From an uncultured Dehalococcoidia bacterium (GTDB lineage: Bacteria; Chloroflexota; Dehalococcoidia; Lucifugimonadales; UBA3495): DNA of 64,000 bases. Each line of letters opens with the position of its first letter. The stretch's first letter is position 1. The DNA lies in the NCBI GenBank assembly GCA_958296385.1, contig OY282494.1, positions 1,897,537-1,961,536 on the forward strand, read 5' to 3'. The notes beneath the pieces are model-generated. The model saw only the letters and a program-made list of their open reading frames with translations, was not told the DNA's origin and did not search any database. Below are positions 61,679 to 64,000 of this stretch, piece by piece. Position numbers and translations under genes: made by a program.

Positions 61679-63433
61679 TTAGTTGGGGATTACCGGCAGG
61701 CGCAGGCGGGAGGGATGCTGGCGGTTGTGGTGGATGGTTTGCACCGCCGGCACGCTTTCACGCGCTGCCCAGGGGTCGTCGCCGGTGTTGAAGTTGCGGT
61801 CAAAGCGGGGGAAGTTGCTGCTGCTTACTTCCAGCCGGATGCGGTGGCCGGCCTGGAACACGTTGCTGGTGGCCACCAGGTCGATGCTGTACTCGTGCAC
61901 CGCGCCGGGCGTTACCGGGCGGGACTGGTCGGTTCCTTGCCGGTAGCGGGCGCGGATGATGCCGTCGGTGAGGTTGCGGGCGGCGCCGCAGGGTTCTACG
62001 TCAACCAGCTTGGCGGTAAAGTCGGTGTCGGCCGCCGAGGTGGAGGCGTACAGAGTGAGGGTAACCGGGCCGGTGACTTCTATATCCCCGGCCAGCGGGG
62101 GGGTGGTGTAGCAGAGGACGTCGCTGCGGGATTCCAGCCCCTGCTGGTCGTAAGCGCCGCCGGGGACGAAAGAGGGGCCGCAGCACAGTGGGCCGCCCCG
62201 GGTCGGCACCGGGTCTTGCGGGTTATAGAGGAAAACGTCGGGGGTCGCGTCATCATCCGGGGCGGCGGTGGACAGGCTGCCATCGCCGGCGGCGGTGTTG
62301 GCCCGGCCGCTGCTGTGGAGGTAATAGTCGGTGTACTGCGTGCGGGCCAGGGGCCATTCCTGCTCGTCGCGCCAGCGGTTGGCGCCCATCACAAAGATGC
62401 GCACCGGCGGGTCGGCGTCGGCGCCGTTGGGCGCGTCTTTGAGCCAGTAGTCAAACCAGCGCAGCTGCGCGCCGTCGGTATCAATGGCCGCGCCGGACGC
62501 CGCCAGTCCAAAGAAGTAGTCGCCGGAAGTCTCGCCAAAAGGCCCGTGATGCCACGGGCCGACGATGAGCTGCTGGCCATTCCGCGCCGCAGCGTCGGCG
62601 GCCTGCTGGCGCATACCGGCGAAGTTGCGCAGGGTGCCGAGCAGAAAAATGTCGTGCCAGCCGCCCATGTGCAGCGCCGGCGTCGTTACGCGGGCGTAGT
62701 GGTCGGAGATGCGCCAGCGCCGCCAGTAATCGTCGCTGGACGAATGGCGAATCCAGTCGTAAAAGTAGCCGGCCAGGGGTTCTTTAAGATGGGGCAGCTC
62801 CACGATGGGCTGGTGGCGCATGGTGCAGTCCAGCTGATTGAAAGCGTCCAGCAGGGCCTCCCGCGTTCCGTCGGGCAAGTCGTGGCGGCTGCTGATGGCG
62901 CCGAGATTGGCCATGGTGAGCTGGCGCATCGTCCAGGACAGGGCAAAGCCCCAGGCCAGCGCGCCGCCCTGGTAAGTCCAGCCCTCGTAGTAATCCGACG
63001 CCGTGATGCCGGGCGCAATGGCGGTCAGCGCCGGCGGGTTGGCGATGGCGCAGAGCCATTGGGTTGCGCCCACGTAAGAGCGGCCAAACATCCCCGTCCG
63101 GCCGGCGCTCCACGGCTGGGCGGCGCACCACTGCACGGTGTCGTAGCCGTCGTTAGACTCGTCAAGGAAAGGATAGAACTCGCCCTCGGAGGCGTAGCGT
63201 CCGCGCGTATCCTGCACCACCACCGCGTAGCCGTGGGAGGCGGCGCGCATCACGTCCAGGCTGCCGGTGCGCCCCTGGGATTTGTCGTAAGGGGTGCGTT
63301 GCAGCAGCACGGGAACGGGCGCGTCGGTATCGGGGCGGTACACGTCGGCGTACAGCGTAACGCCATCGCGCATCACAACCGGCACGCCAAACTCACTGCG
63401 GATAGCGGTGTAAGGGCCCATCAAATCTGGCAT
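61679..63433 (-). CDS. CocE/NonD family (Xaa-Pro dipeptidyl-peptidase-like) hydrolase
   Basis: 584 residues. Alpha/beta-hydrolase part: PVLLQRTPYDKSQGR near 42-56 and VVVQDTRGRYASEGEFYPF near 73-91. The nucleophile Ser is in MFGRSYVGATQW near 117, LHMGGWHDIFLLG near 256 carries a conserved Asp, and VGPWHHGPFGE has the catalytic His. The C-terminal jelly-roll (ITGPVTLTLYASTSAADTDF-type, then HRIRLEVSSSNFPRFDRN) completes the S15/CocE layout. It probably cleaves esters or amides. ATG 63433 has GGAGGTGA before it and was preferred to GTG 63442. Confidence 0.92.
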   Translation of the reverse strand: MPDLMGPYTAIRSEFGVPVVMRDGVTLYADVYRPDTDAPVPVLLQRTPYDKSQGRTGSLDVMRAASHGYAVVVQDTRGRYASEGEFYPFLDESNDGYDTVQWCAAQPWSAGRTGMFGRSYVGATQWLCAIANPPALTAIAPGITASDYYEGWTYQGGALAWGFALSWTMRQLTMANLGAISSRHDLPDGTREALLDAFNQLDCTMRHQPIVELPHLKEPLAGYFYDWIRHSSSDDYWRRWRISDHYARVTTPALHMGGWHDIFLLGTLRNFAGMRQQAADAAARNGQQLIVGPWHHGPFGETSGDYFFGLAASGAAIDTDGAQLRWFDYWLKDAPNGADADPPVRIFVMGANRWRDEQEWPLARTQYTDYYLHSSGRANTAAGDGSLSTAAPDDDATPDVFLYNPQDPVPTRGGPLCCGPSFVPGGAYDQQGLESRSDVLCYTTPPLAGDIEVTGPVTLTLYASTSAADTDFTAKLVDVEPCGAARNLTDGIIRARYRQGTDQSRPVTPGAVHEYSIDLVATSNVFQAGHRIRLEVSSSNFPRFDRNFNTGDDPWAARESVPAVQTIHHNRQHPSRLRLPVIPN

Positions 63434-63585
63434 AACGCTCACCTCCCGGATGGCTGCGGTGATTATACACTGCGGCGGCGCCTGGGGCGCCCGGAATGGC
63501 GGCGGGCTGGTGTCGGTGATACACTAGCGACTGGTTTGAGATTGACGGCTGGTTTGAGATTGACGCTTTGCGGGAGGCGATGGCG

Positions 63586-64000
63586 ATGGCTATGGACGTG
63601 GTTGACAAGGTTGCGCTGATACGGCGGCTGTCGGGGGATATACACCGGCGGCTGGCCGCGGGGACGGCGGCGGCGCTGGATGGGCCGTCGGCCTGCTCGG
63701 AGTGGGACGTGGGGACGGTGGCGGCGCATCTGGCCGGCGGCGCGGTTCGCCAGCGGGAGGCGATGCTGCGGGGGTTGGCCGGCGAGGGCGGGCCGCCGGA
63801 CGACGGAGCGCCGTCCACGCCGGACCAGGTGCAGCAGTCCAACGCCGTCAACAACGTGCAGATGCGCGCCGAGCTGGGCGATGGCCTGCTGGACAATTTT
63901 CAGCAGCGCTATCAGGAGCTGGACGAGCTGCTGCGGGGGTGGAGCGACTGGTCAATCGGCTGCTGGCACCGGCGCCGGGGCACGATGCCGGCCGGCAGCT
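63586..64000 (+). CDS. MDMPI-N/DinB-like (TIGR03083-type) protein, 3' end beyond window
   Basis: About 138 residues are visible. The four-helix DinB-like start (ALIRRLSGDIHRRLAAGTAAAL) leads to CSEWDVGTVAAHLAGGAVRQREAML, where the W-x-V-x-x-x-x-AHL metal-site His is typical of MDMPI-N and related mycothiol-type proteins. CWHRRRGTMPAG comes last before the edge. ATG 63586 is 8 bp after GGGAGG; the ATGs at 63580 and 63592 are in frame too. Two 18-bp direct repeats (CTGGTTTGAGATTGACGG type) lie just upstream at 63531-63566. Function unknown. Confidence 0.75.
   Translation, partial: MAMDVVDKVALIRRLSGDIHRRLAAGTAAALDGPSACSEWDVGTVAAHLAGGAVRQREAMLRGLAGEGGPPDDGAPSTPDQVQQSNAVNNVQMRAELGDGLLDNFQQRYQELDELLRGWSDWSIGCWHRRRGTMPAGS

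Noticed and set aside
61715-63619. 634-codon plus-strand frame opposite the CocE-type gene
   Set aside because: The minus-strand protein has the full alpha/beta hydrolase motifs; the plus-strand text has none and runs past the promoter area.
63900-64000. Possible frameshift in the last gene near GGGGGTGG
   Set aside because: The alternative frame looked plausible (ERLVNRLLAPAP), but the frame as written keeps CWHRRRGTMPAG, which fits the family, so no lesion is claimed.

Overview
The window reads as a 64-kb piece of a GC-rich bacterial chromosome. No rRNA, phage or plasmid module is visible, and the only RNA gene is one tRNA-Trp. The mix of genes resembles environmental Chloroflexota (SAR202/Dehalococcoidia-type genomes): soluble P450s with a small ferredoxin, an LLM flavin oxidoreductase, a thiolase-like/DUF35 pair, CocE-type and amidohydrolase-2 enzymes, several Uma2 nucleases and a GLUG-repeat surface protein. 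This assignment is an inference from gene content, not from a marker gene.

Layout. 1-11.1 kb holds metabolic and housekeeping genes: a truncated Nudix hydrolase, a CMD-family protein, a SIS-domain isomerase, an amidohydrolase, a methyltransferase, a NYN nuclease, RidA, NadE and an MFS transporter. A membrane-protein gene with an 18-C tract and its decayed tandem copy lie among them. 11.2-17.2 kb holds a repeat element, three P450 genes that each have their own promoter and/or terminator, a 3-Cys ferredoxin and a convergent LLM oxidoreductase. 17.3-26.4 kb is mostly minus-strand: two Uma2 genes, rmuC, aroC, aroE, a lipoprotein and valS. 26.5-46.5 kb is one minus-strand gene of about 6,670 codons. 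It encodes a predicted surface protein with a signal anchor, 11 GLUG blocks with calcium-loop-like motifs, 15 Calx-beta-like domains, a Pro/Thr-rich stalk and a C-terminal membrane anchor.

46.7-48.5 kb carries a second pair of Uma2 genes. 48.7-53.7 kb is an accessory island: an SDR, a TPR protein, a RelB/YafQ toxin-antitoxin pair, a duplicated orphan antitoxin, and a DNA methyltransferase flanked by two homologous PD-(D/E)XK nucleases. Its nuclease and methyltransferase genes are visibly AT-richer than their neighbours. 53.8-64 kb returns to metabolism: a DUF35/thiolase-like operon, an arylsulfotransferase-like beta-propeller, an orphan RHH protein, an EamA transporter, plsY, ilvE, a coiled-coil protein, tRNA-Trp, a second copy of the repeat element, a CocE/NonD hydrolase and a truncated MDMPI-type protein.

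Together the catabolic genes suggest oxidation of complex, possibly terpenoid- or sterol-like organic matter: P450 plus ferredoxin, LLM oxidoreductase, Ltp/DUF35-type aldolase, and hydrolases. This is inferred from families only. The most unusual features are the giant repeat protein, the two-nuclease restriction-like cassette in which one paralogue has Arg for the catalytic Lys, the MITE-like repeat shared by 11.2 and 61.0 kb, and a second intergenic inverted-repeat family with 32-bp perfect arms.
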